The notes under the pieces were generated by a model. The model was given only the letters and a program-made list of their open reading frames with translations, was not told the origin of the DNA and did not search any database. Made by a program: the position numbers and the translations under genes. Shown piece after piece: positions 8,176 through 14,520 of a stretch of DNA of 54,550 nucleotides. The stretch covers positions 1 to 54,550 of the forward strand of contig CAIYOH010000199.1 in NCBI GenBank assembly GCA_903927745.1, written 5' to 3'. Position 1 is the stretch's first letter, and each line of letters opens with the position of its first letter. This stretch comes from an uncultured Mycobacteriaceae bacterium. GTDB taxonomy: Bacteria > Actinomycetota > Actinomycetes > Mycobacteriales > Mycobacteriaceae.

Positions 8176-9423
8176 ATGCTGGACAACCCCGTCGCGACGG
8201 TCTCGCAGCATGAACAGGAACTGGCCGCCCTCGAACTCGTCAAGCACCCGACCGTGCGCTCGGCCTACCGGACTGTGGCGCAGACCTGGCTGGGCCGGGC
8301 GAAGGCCTCGGAGGCGATGCGGTCGCGGTTCGACGACGCCTTCGCCGAGGTGATGTTCTCGGCGGCCGTATGGTCGTCCAACCAGGACACGCTGCGCCCC
8401 AAGGTCAGCTGCATCACCCGCCTGGCACACCCGGTGGACGGGCGCCGCATCCCCGGATCACGGTGGGGCATAGACAATCCCGACAGCGTCTATCGGGTGA
8501 TCCCCATTTCCGGTGACGGACGCTACGAGATCCACGGCCGGGTCGGCGCGCACCGTATGACCGAGAACTATTTCACGCTGTGGGACGCCCACATGGGCAC
8601 TGTCGACGTGCTCAACGGCCGCACCATGCGGGTCGATTCCGACGGCAGCTTCACCATCACCGTCGACGCCGACCCGGCCAACGGGCGGCCAAACCACGTG
8701 CGGACGTCGCCCGCAGCGCACGAGTTCTACATCCGCGACGTGTTGCTGGACTGGGGCCGTGACGACCCCAACCACCTGCGCGTCGAGCGACTCGGCGGCC
8801 CGTCGGCGTCGTCCCCGGCTCGCACACTCGACGAGCAGGCCGAGGCGACGGCGGCGCTGATGGCGCACTTCGCCGACTTCACCGGCAAGCTGAGCCACGG
8901 CGCGTACAAGATGCCGCCCAACCACTTCACCCTGGCGTGGTCGGCCGACAAGGTGGGCGCGATGCGCAACCAGGTCTACGTGATGGGCCGCTTCGACCTC
9001 GCGCCCGGCGAGGCGTTCGTGGTCGAAATCAGCGACGGCGGCGCCGAATACTTCACGGTGCCGCTGAGCAACATCTGGGGGACCACGCTGGAGATCGTCG
9101 ATCGCACCGGCAGCCTCAACAAGGCGCAGTCGGTGGCCAACGAGGACGGCAGCTACACCTATGTCATCTCGCCCGTCGACCCCGGCGTGGCCAACTGGAT
9201 CGACTCCGACGGGTTGCGCGAGGGCATCCTGACGCTGCGGATGGCGGAGTTCGGCGAGGCCGGGCCCCGCCCGGACCTCGGTGCCCGCGGCCGCGTCGTC
9301 ACACTCGACCGCCTCGACGCCGAGGTACCGACCCTGCCCCGGGTGACGCCCCCGCAACGAGCCGCCGAACTCGCCCAGCGCCGCGCGGCCTATCTGCGGC
9401 GCCTGCCGGAAGGGACGATCTAG
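8176..9423 (+). CDS. DUF1214-like conserved protein
   Basis: This soluble protein of 415 residues is well supported by AGGAGA immediately before ATG 8176. The IDNPDSVYRVIPISGDGRYEIHGRVG region resembles DUF1214/DUF1254-type proteins, which have no settled catalytic function. There is no signal peptide or membrane segment. It lies between the NTF2-like gene and an SDR gene that starts two bases after its stop, so the three are probably one transcript. The family assignment is tentative; the coding call is firm. Confidence 0.7.
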   Translation: MLDNPVATVSQHEQELAALELVKHPTVRSAYRTVAQTWLGRAKASEAMRSRFDDAFAEVMFSAAVWSSNQDTLRPKVSCITRLAHPVDGRRIPGSRWGIDNPDSVYRVIPISGDGRYEIHGRVGAHRMTENYFTLWDAHMGTVDVLNGRTMRVDSDGSFTITVDADPANGRPNHVRTSPAAHEFYIRDVLLDWGRDDPNHLRVERLGGPSASSPARTLDEQAEATAALMAHFADFTGKLSHGAYKMPPNHFTLAWSADKVGAMRNQVYVMGRFDLAPGEAFVVEISDGGAEYFTVPLSNIWGTTLEIVDRTGSLNKAQSVANEDGSYTYVISPVDPGVANWIDSDGLREGILTLRMAEFGEAGPRPDLGARGRVVTLDRLDAEVPTLPRVTPPQRAAELAQRRAAYLRRLPEGTI

Positions 9424-9425
9424 AG

Positions 9426-10256
9426 ATGGCGCGCTGGCTGGTCACCGGGTGCTCCACCGGCTTCGGTCGCGAGATCGCCCGCGCCGCGCTGCAGGACGGC
9501 CACAGTGTGGTGGTCACCGCCCGGCGTGCCGAGGCGGTGCGCGATCTCGCCGACGAGTTTGGCGACCGGGCCCTGGCCGTCGCCCTCGACGTCACCGACG
9601 CCGGCCAGATCGGCGCGGCCGTCGCGGCGGCCGACGCGGAGTTCGGCGGGATCGACGTCCTGGTGAACAATGCGGGCCACGGCTACCTATCCGCGGTGGA
9701 GGAAGGGGAGGACACCGAAGTTCGGAAGCTGTTCGACGTCAACTTCTTCGGTGCCGTCGACATGATGAAGGCGGTGCTGCCAGGCATGCGCGCCCGCTCG
9801 AGTGGGCACATCGTCAACATCTCGTCGATGACGGGTCTGGTGGCCAACCCGCCCAACGCCTACTACTCGTCCACGAAGTTCGCGCTAGAAGCAGTGACCG
9901 AGGCGTTGGCCACCGAGGTGCGGCCGCTGGGCATCAAGGTGACGGCCATCGAGCCGGGCGCGTTCCGCACCGACTGGGCGACGCGGTCGATGAAGGAGTC
10001 GGGCCGCCCGATCGCCGACTACGCCGACGTGGCGGCGCGCAAGGACCTCATCAAGCAGTTCGCCAACCACCTGCCGGGCGACCCGCGCAAAGTGGCCGAG
10101 GCGGTCCTGCTGGTGACCAAGCTCGACGAGCCGCCGTTGCGGCTGCTCCTGGGACGTGACGTCCTCACAGCGATGCGCGACAGGATGGCCGGTCTCACGG
10201 CGTCGATCGACGAGTGGGAGCCCGTCACCCGGGATGTGAACTTCCCGGGCTCGTGA
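9426..10256 (+). CDS. SDR family oxidoreductase
   Basis: This classical SDR of 276 residues starts with WLVTGCSTGFGREIA for cofactor binding, then NNAGHGY, the catalytic Ser in ISSMTG, and YSSTK. The TGCSTGFG form is common in bacterial SDRs that act on ketones or alcohols of lipophilic compounds. The ATG follows the preceding stop by two bases, indicating translational coupling in the 7688-10256 operon. A GC-rich hairpin overlaps the stop codon. Confidence 0.88.
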   Translation: MARWLVTGCSTGFGREIARAALQDGHSVVVTARRAEAVRDLADEFGDRALAVALDVTDAGQIGAAVAAADAEFGGIDVLVNNAGHGYLSAVEEGEDTEVRKLFDVNFFGAVDMMKAVLPGMRARSSGHIVNISSMTGLVANPPNAYYSSTKFALEAVTEALATEVRPLGIKVTAIEPGAFRTDWATRSMKESGRPIADYADVAARKDLIKQFANHLPGDPRKVAEAVLLVTKLDEPPLRLLLGRDVLTAMRDRMAGLTASIDEWEPVTRDVNFPGS

Positions 10257-10263
10257 CCCGGGA
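10243..10263. terminator. Hairpin between convergent genes
   Basis: TCCCGGG and CCCGGGA form perfect 7-bp arms around a 7-base loop, overlapping the TGA of the SDR gene and lying just before the end of the convergent Gly/Pro-repeat gene. No T-run follows, as is usual for mycobacterial hairpin terminators, so it could serve both strands. Termination activity is inferred. Confidence 0.5.
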
Positions 10264-10274
10264 GCTGGCGAACC

Positions 10275-10697
10275 CTAGAGGCCGGGTCCGACTGGGCCGG
10301 GGCCGACCGGGCCGACGATCCCGCCGGGGCCTACCGGGCCGGGGCCTACCGGGCCGACGATCCCACCGGGTCCGATCGGGCCGGGGCCTACCGGGCCGAC
10401 GATCCCACCGGGTCCGATCGGGCCGGGGCCTACCGGGCCGACGATCCCACCGGGGCCGAGCGGTCCGAGACCTTCCGGGCCGACGATCCCACCGGGTCCG
10501 ATCGGGCCGGGGCCTACCGGGCCGACGATCCCACCGGGTCCGATCGGGCCGGGGCCTACCGGGCCGACGACCCCACCGGGGCCGATGGGACCGGGATCGA
10601 TGTCTGCCAGGCTGACCGCCGGCAGAGCAAGACCGATCAGCGACGCTGACGCAACGGCGAGGGCACAAGCGGCGAAACGCGGAAGTGATGATGTCAT
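10275..10697 (-). CDS. Exported Gly/Pro-repeat protein, copy A
   Basis: This 140-residue protein has a clear signal peptide ([20 protein letters not shown], cleavage likely after SLA near residue 31). The mature part is built almost wholly from a 14-residue repeat of the type [14 protein letters not shown], about seven copies, one of which is diverged ([12 protein letters not shown]). The repeat has Gly-X-Y triplets but a Gly-Pro pair breaks the phase every 14 residues, so a continuous collagen helix is not expected. It is a tandem paralogue of copy B (10831-11112), with near-identical signal peptide DNA. Function is unknown; a surface or cell-wall location is inferred. Confidence 0.75.
   Translation of the reverse strand: MTSSLPRFAACALAVASASLIGLALPAVSLADIDPGPIGPGGVVGPVGPGPIGPGGIVGPVGPGPIGPGGIVGPEGLGPLGPGGIVGPVGPGPIGPGGIVGPVGPGPIGPGGIVGPVGPGPVGPGGIVGPVGPGPVGPGL
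10305..10590 (-). repeat. 42-bp coding tandem repeat in Gly/Pro gene copy A
   Basis: The DNA encoding the mature part of copy A consists of about six to seven near-identical 42-bp units beginning GGGCCGACGATCCCACCGGG on the plus strand. Nearly identical neighbours suggest recent expansion or homogenisation, so copy number may vary between strains. There are no variable spacers, which excludes a CRISPR array. Confidence 0.85.
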
Positions 10698-10740
10698 CGA
10701 AGTTGTTCTCCTCAGGTGTCCGATTGCTGCAATGCTACGC

Positions 10741-10803
10741 GCCGTGAAGGCACGCCAGAACGGTACTTTCGAACGCCTACGTGGTCTCGATCATTGCCCA
10801 GCG
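10741..10803 (-). pseudogene. Relic of the 3' end of the alpha/beta hydrolase gene
   Basis: Read on the minus strand, this stretch gives RWAMIETT, a TAG stop, then [12 protein letters not shown]. It aligns residue by residue with the hydrolase C-terminus at 11145-11220 ([22 protein letters not shown]). It lies directly before Gly/Pro copy A, just as the intact hydrolase end lies directly before copy B, with a constant offset of about 413-415 bases. It is a dead fragment left by the tandem duplication that made copies A and B. Confidence 0.88.
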
Positions 10804-10830
10804 GGCGCCGACCACCCGGCAGCTCGGGGC

Positions 10831-11112
10831 CTACCGGCCGATTCCGGCCGGGCCGCCGATGCCGACCGGTCCGCCGACCCCACCGGGGCCGACAGGGCCG
10901 GGGCCGACCGGTCCGACGACCCCACCGGGGCCGACAGGGCCGGGGCCGACCGGTCCGACGACCCCACCGGGGCCGACAGGGCCGGGGCCGACCGGGCCGG
11001 GGCCGACCGGGCCGATGTCTGCCAGGCTGACCGCGGGCACAGCAAGACCGATCAGCGACGCTGACGCAACGGCGAGGGCACAAGCGGCGAAACGCGGAAG
11101 TGATGATGTCAT
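10831..11112 (-). CDS. Exported Gly/Pro-repeat protein, copy B
   Basis: This 93-residue protein has the same signal peptide as copy A with minor changes, and a mature part of about three 14-residue repeats of the [14 protein letters not shown] type, ending GGPAGIGR. The start MTSSLPRF at 11112 is chosen by alignment with copy A, although an in-frame ATG exists at 11148. It begins 33 bases after the hydrolase stop and may be read through from it. The repeat units here use Val where copy A mostly uses Ile, so the two arrays have evolved separately since duplication. Function is unknown. Confidence 0.72.
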   Translation of the reverse strand: MTSSLPRFAACALAVASASLIGLAVPAVSLADIGPVGPGPVGPGPVGPGGVVGPVGPGPVGPGGVVGPVGPGPVGPGGVGGPVGIGGPAGIGR

Positions 11113-11144
11113 CGAAGTTTTTCTCCTCAGGTGTCCGATGAGTT

Positions 11145-12029
11145 TCATACTACGCCGCGGGACAGGAACGCCAGGACGGTACTTTCAAACGCTTGCTTGG
11201 CCTCAATCATCGCCCAGTGCCCGGAATTCGGGAAGATGTGCAGCTCAGCGTTGGGAATGGTGCGCATCGGGACCAGTGCCATATCGGGTGGGCTGACCCT
11301 GTCGTCGCGGCCCCAGGTCAGCAGCGTCGGGGCTGCCAACTTGTGCATGACCGCCCAGGGCTGGGGCCGGTCGGAGGCGCTCATCGCGGCGTTCATGGCG
11401 GCGAACGTCGCCTTGCCGTACATGCGTCGCGCGGCCGCCAGCGTGTTCGGGTCGCTCGCCAACTGCCAGCGCTCCTCGACGAGCTCATCGGTGATCAACG
11501 CCTGGTCGTACACCATCGACTTCAGCCAATCGACCAGCCGCTGGCGGGTGGGATCCTCGACGAATTCCTGCAGCAGCCGGATGCCCTCGCTGGGGCTGGG
11601 GCTGAAGATGTTGGTCCCGATCCCGCCGATCGTCACGAGCCGCTCGACGCGGTCGGGGTTGCGGATGGCGAAGTTGATGCCCACGCCGCCGCCCATGGAG
11701 TTGCCGACGATGTGCGCCTTCTCGACGCCGAGGGCGTCCAGCAGCGGTGACACGGTGCCGAACGCGTCGATCATCGGGTGCCCGCCGAAATCGTCGCTGA
11801 CACCGAAGCCGGGGAATTCCACGACCAGGCAGCGGAAATGCTTGGCAAAAGCCGGCAGCACGCCGCGGAAGTTGCGCCAGCCGGTGACCCCGGGTCCGGA
11901 GCCGTGCAGGAACAGCAGTACCGGGCCCGCACCGCCGCCACTGTCGTAATACCGCAAAGCGCCCTTCGGGGTGCTGATTTCGCGCAGGTCGCGCTCGCCC
12001 ACGTCAGAGGTGTCCGCCACGCTCGTCAC
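11145..12029 (-). CDS. Alpha/beta hydrolase of the meta-cleavage-product type (MhpC/BphD-like)
   Basis: This 294-residue hydrolase has the oxyanion motif LHGSGPGVTGW, which is typical of C-C bond hydrolases such as BphD and HsaD. The nucleophile Ser111 sits in GNSMGG, the acid is Asp242 or Asp243 in GRDDRVSP, and the base is His271 in SGHWAM. These enzymes cleave ring-opened aromatic products; a plain esterase role remains possible because the dioxygenase partner is not in the window. The frame is open to 12230, but GTG 12029 precedes the conserved domain at the expected distance. Its 3' end was duplicated downstream. Confidence 0.85.
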   Translation of the reverse strand: MTSVADTSDVGERDLREISTPKGALRYYDSGGGAGPVLLFLHGSGPGVTGWRNFRGVLPAFAKHFRCLVVEFPGFGVSDDFGGHPMIDAFGTVSPLLDALGVEKAHIVGNSMGGGVGINFAIRNPDRVERLVTIGGIGTNIFSPSPSEGIRLLQEFVEDPTRQRLVDWLKSMVYDQALITDELVEERWQLASDPNTLAAARRMYGKATFAAMNAAMSASDRPQPWAVMHKLAAPTLLTWGRDDRVSPPDMALVPMRTIPNAELHIFPNSGHWAMIEAKQAFESTVLAFLSRGVV

Positions 12030-12181
12030 CCTGCCATGCCGGCGCGCCGAGCGGAAGCGGAGGCCCCTCGGCGGCGGGCGCGTCGCGGATGATGTCAGCT
12101 CGACCTCCCTGTTTCGAACGCATTGCAGTCCGCGTGCTCCGGTAAGCAGGCAATCCACTTCCGATACGGTGGGTCGCGGAA

Positions 12182-12187
12182 TACAGT
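12182..12187 (+). promoter_or_regulatory. Candidate -10 element of a leaderless promoter
   Basis: TACAGT fits the mycobacterial TANNNT -10 motif. Its last base is seven bases before GTG 12194, so transcription would begin at the first base of the start codon. No Shine-Dalgarno is present in between. This is the standard geometry of mycobacterial leaderless genes. Confidence 0.5.
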
Positions 12188-12193
12188 AGAACG

Positions 12194-14401
12194 GTGATAA
12201 CTGGGGAAGACGGCAAGCACCTACGCACATGCCCCTTGTGTGAAGCCATGTGCGGCTTGGAGATTCACCTCACAAACAACAAAGTCACCCACATCCGCGG
12301 CAACCCCGACGATGTGTGGAGCCGCGGACACCTCTGCCCGAAGGGCACGGTCCTGGGCGCGCTACACGACGACCCGGATCGCATCCGCCAGCCCATGATC
12401 AAGGTCGACGGACACTGGCGTGAGGTCAGCTGGGAGGCGGCGTTTCGTCGCTGCACCGAACTGCTGACCCCGGTGATCGACAAGTACGGGATCGGTGCCG
12501 TCACCGCGTACACCGGCAACCCGCTCGCTCACTCGTTCTCGCTGGCGCGCTATGCGGGCGTGCTGCTGGGCATGTCCGGCATGCCGGTCACCTATTCGCC
12601 CGGGACGGTAGACCAATGGCCCAAGAACCTCTCCTCTCACCTGATGTACGGCGGCTGGTGGACCTTTCCCGTGCCCGACGTCGAACGCACCGACCTGTTG
12701 GTGATCATGGGCGCCAACCCCGCCGCGTCGCAGGGTTCGCTGCTGGCTGCACCCGACGTGATGGGCCTCATCGACCGCATCCGCACACGCGGCAAGGTGA
12801 TCGTCATCGACCCGGTCCGGACGCAGACCGCAGACCGCGCCGACGAGTGGCTGCCAATCGTCCCGGGCACCGATGCGGCGCTGCTGCTGGCTGTCGCCCA
12901 CACGTTGTTCGATGAAGGCCTGGTCGATCCCGGCCCCCTCGAGAGCCACCTCGATGGGCTCGACACACTGCGGCACGTGACCGCGGCGTGGCCGCCAAGC
13001 CGGGTCAGCGCCGTCACCGGGATCGACGCCGACCGCATCCGCCAACTGGCCCGCGAACTGGCCGGCACCCAGAGGTCGGTGGTGTACGGCCGCATCGGGC
13101 TGTGCAACCAGGAGTTCGGCAGCCTCGCCAGCTGGCTGGTCGACGTGATCAACATCCTGACCGGCCATTTCGACACCCCCGGCGGTGCGATGTTCCCCAA
13201 ACCGGCAGCCTGGTCGATCACCACGCAGCCACTGCCCGGCCTGGAGGACGGCGCGCCCGAATTCGGCCGCTGGCACACCCGGGTCCGCGGCGCCAAGGAG
13301 GTACTCGGCCAGGCACCGGTCTCCTGCCTTGCCGAGGACATCGCCACGCCGGGGGAGGGCCAGTTCAAAGCGCTGATCACGATCGCCGGCAACCCGGTGC
13401 TGTCGACCCCGGGCGGCCATCGGCTCGACCAGGCGCTGCCCCTGCTCGAGGCGATGATCTCCGTCGACCTGTGGCTCAATGAGACGACACGGCACGCCGA
13501 CGTCATCCTGCCCGGGCTGTCCGCCCTCGAGCAACCGCACCATGATGATCTGATCCTGCAGTTCGCCATTCGCAGCATCGCGAACTATTCCGCGCCGGTC
13601 TTCGACCCCGGCGACCGTCCGCACGAGTGGGAAATCCTGATCCGGCTTACCGGTCTGTGCACCGGTACGCCGGCCGAGGCCGTCGACGTCGCGGCGATCG
13701 ATGACGGGTTCTTCGACTACCTGGCTTTCACCCGGGGGCTCGACGGCGCGGCGATCCGAAACCTCTACGAGCGTGGCGGCCCGGAGCGGATCCTCGACCT
13801 GACCCTGCGCACGGGCCCGTTCGGCGACCAGTACGGCGACAGTCCGGGTGGGCTCACGCTGGCGTTGCTCAAGGCGAATCCGAACGGAATCGATTTCGGC
13901 CCGATGGTGCCGCAGCTGCCCGACATCCTGGGTACCGCGGACAAAAAGATCCGGCTGGCCCCGCAGTATCTGCTCGACGACCTGCCACGGCTGGCCGCAC
14001 GGCTCGAGCGGCCGACCGAACCGCTGGTCTTGGTCAGCCGTCGGCATCTGCGCTCGAACAACACCTGGATGCACAACGTGCCCGCCCTGATGAAGGGCAA
14101 GGAACGCTGCACGTTACTGATGCATCACGATGACGCCGCGCGCCGCGGTATTGCTGCCGGCGACGTCGTCACGGTCACCTCGGCAGCCGGCGAGATCCAG
14201 GTGCCGGTGGAACTCACCGACGCGATCAAACCCGGCGTGGTGTCCATGCCGCACGGTTGGGGGCACGGCCAAGTGGGCACCCGCATGGCGGTGGCCAACG
14301 GCTCACCTGGCGCCAACACCAACGTGCTGTCCCCGCCGACGTTCCTCGACGAACCGTCCGGCAACGGTGCCCTCAACGGCATCCCCGTAACCATCAGCTG
14401 A
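12194..14401 (+). CDS. Fe-S/molybdopterin oxidoreductase (formate dehydrogenase/nitrate reductase superfamily)
   Basis: This 735-residue protein begins with the 4Fe-4S motif C13-x2-C16-x3-C20 ... C48 (CPLCEAMC and RGHLCPKG), followed by the bis-molybdopterin-guanine-dinucleotide domains of the DMSO-reductase family. Recognisable blocks are YSPGTVDQWPKNLSSHLMYG, VIMGANPAASQG, VIDPVRTQTADRADEW, ITIAGNPVLSTPG and the C-terminal MoCo-binding domain with PHGWGHGQ. It is about the length of M. tuberculosis Rv0197, which it resembles from memory. The substrate is unknown and no small or membrane subunit is adjacent, so it may be a cytosolic single-chain enzyme. The GTG start has no ribosome binding site but a perfectly placed -10 element. 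Confidence 0.87.
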   Translation: MITGEDGKHLRTCPLCEAMCGLEIHLTNNKVTHIRGNPDDVWSRGHLCPKGTVLGALHDDPDRIRQPMIKVDGHWREVSWEAAFRRCTELLTPVIDKYGIGAVTAYTGNPLAHSFSLARYAGVLLGMSGMPVTYSPGTVDQWPKNLSSHLMYGGWWTFPVPDVERTDLLVIMGANPAASQGSLLAAPDVMGLIDRIRTRGKVIVIDPVRTQTADRADEWLPIVPGTDAALLLAVAHTLFDEGLVDPGPLESHLDGLDTLRHVTAAWPPSRVSAVTGIDADRIRQLARELAGTQRSVVYGRIGLCNQEFGSLASWLVDVINILTGHFDTPGGAMFPKPAAWSITTQPLPGLEDGAPEFGRWHTRVRGAKEVLGQAPVSCLAEDIATPGEGQFKALITIAGNPVLSTPGGHRLDQALPLLEAMISVDLWLNETTRHADVILPGLSALEQPHHDDLILQFAIRSIANYSAPVFDPGDRPHEWEILIRLTGLCTGTPAEAVDVAAIDDGFFDYLAFTRGLDGAAIRNLYERGGPERILDLTLRTGPFGDQYGDSPGGLTLALLKANPNGIDFGPMVPQLPDILGTADKKIRLAPQYLLDDLPRLAARLERPTEPLVLVSRRHLRSNNTWMHNVPALMKGKERCTLLMHHDDAARRGIAAGDVVTVTSAAGEIQVPVELTDAIKPGVVSMPHGWGHGQVGTRMAVANGSPGANTNVLSPPTFLDEPSGNGALNGIPVTIS

Positions 14402-14506
14402 GGATCCCCCGGTTCCGCGGGTCCGGCGAGCCGCGGGTAGGTGAGGCCGGATCCCCGGGGATGAGCGTCGAGCGATTCGATGCGGGCCAATCGGCGATAC
14501 GGCCGA

Positions 14507-14512
14507 TAAGGT
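14507..14512 (+). promoter_or_regulatory. Candidate -10 element before the FHA-ABC gene
   Basis: TAAGGT within GATAAGGTT fits TANNNT and lies 9 bases before GTG 14521, so the mRNA would have at most a few leader bases. The intervening GGGTCTC offers little Shine-Dalgarno pairing. The geometry is slightly looser than the one at 12182. Confidence 0.4.
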
Positions 14513-14520
14513 TGGGTCTC

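Larger units (their letters stand above)
10601..11220. repeat. Tandem duplication, unit of about 415 bp
   Basis: The sequence at 10601-10730 matches 11016-11144 almost base for base (signal-peptide and upstream region of the two Gly/Pro genes). The match continues from 10741-10806 to the hydrolase 3' end at about 11154-11219. The offset of about 415 bases is constant apart from small indels, which defines one duplication of the unit 'hydrolase tail plus Gly/Pro gene'. The junction lies near 10806. Confidence 0.88.

Noticed and set aside
10305..11010. Regular repeats resembling a CRISPR array
   Set aside because: The 42-bp units are contiguous, have no unique spacers, and encode a 14-residue Gly/Pro repeat behind a signal peptide.
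12362..14074. Long minus-strand open frame opposite the molybdopterin oxidoreductase
   Set aside because: No recognisable domain; the plus-strand Fe-S and MoCo motifs are decisive.
14257..14520. N-terminal extension of the FHA-ABC protein
   Set aside because: The upstream part overlaps the oxidoreductase gene and is unlike the known N-terminus, which begins directly before PPVLTVRYEG.
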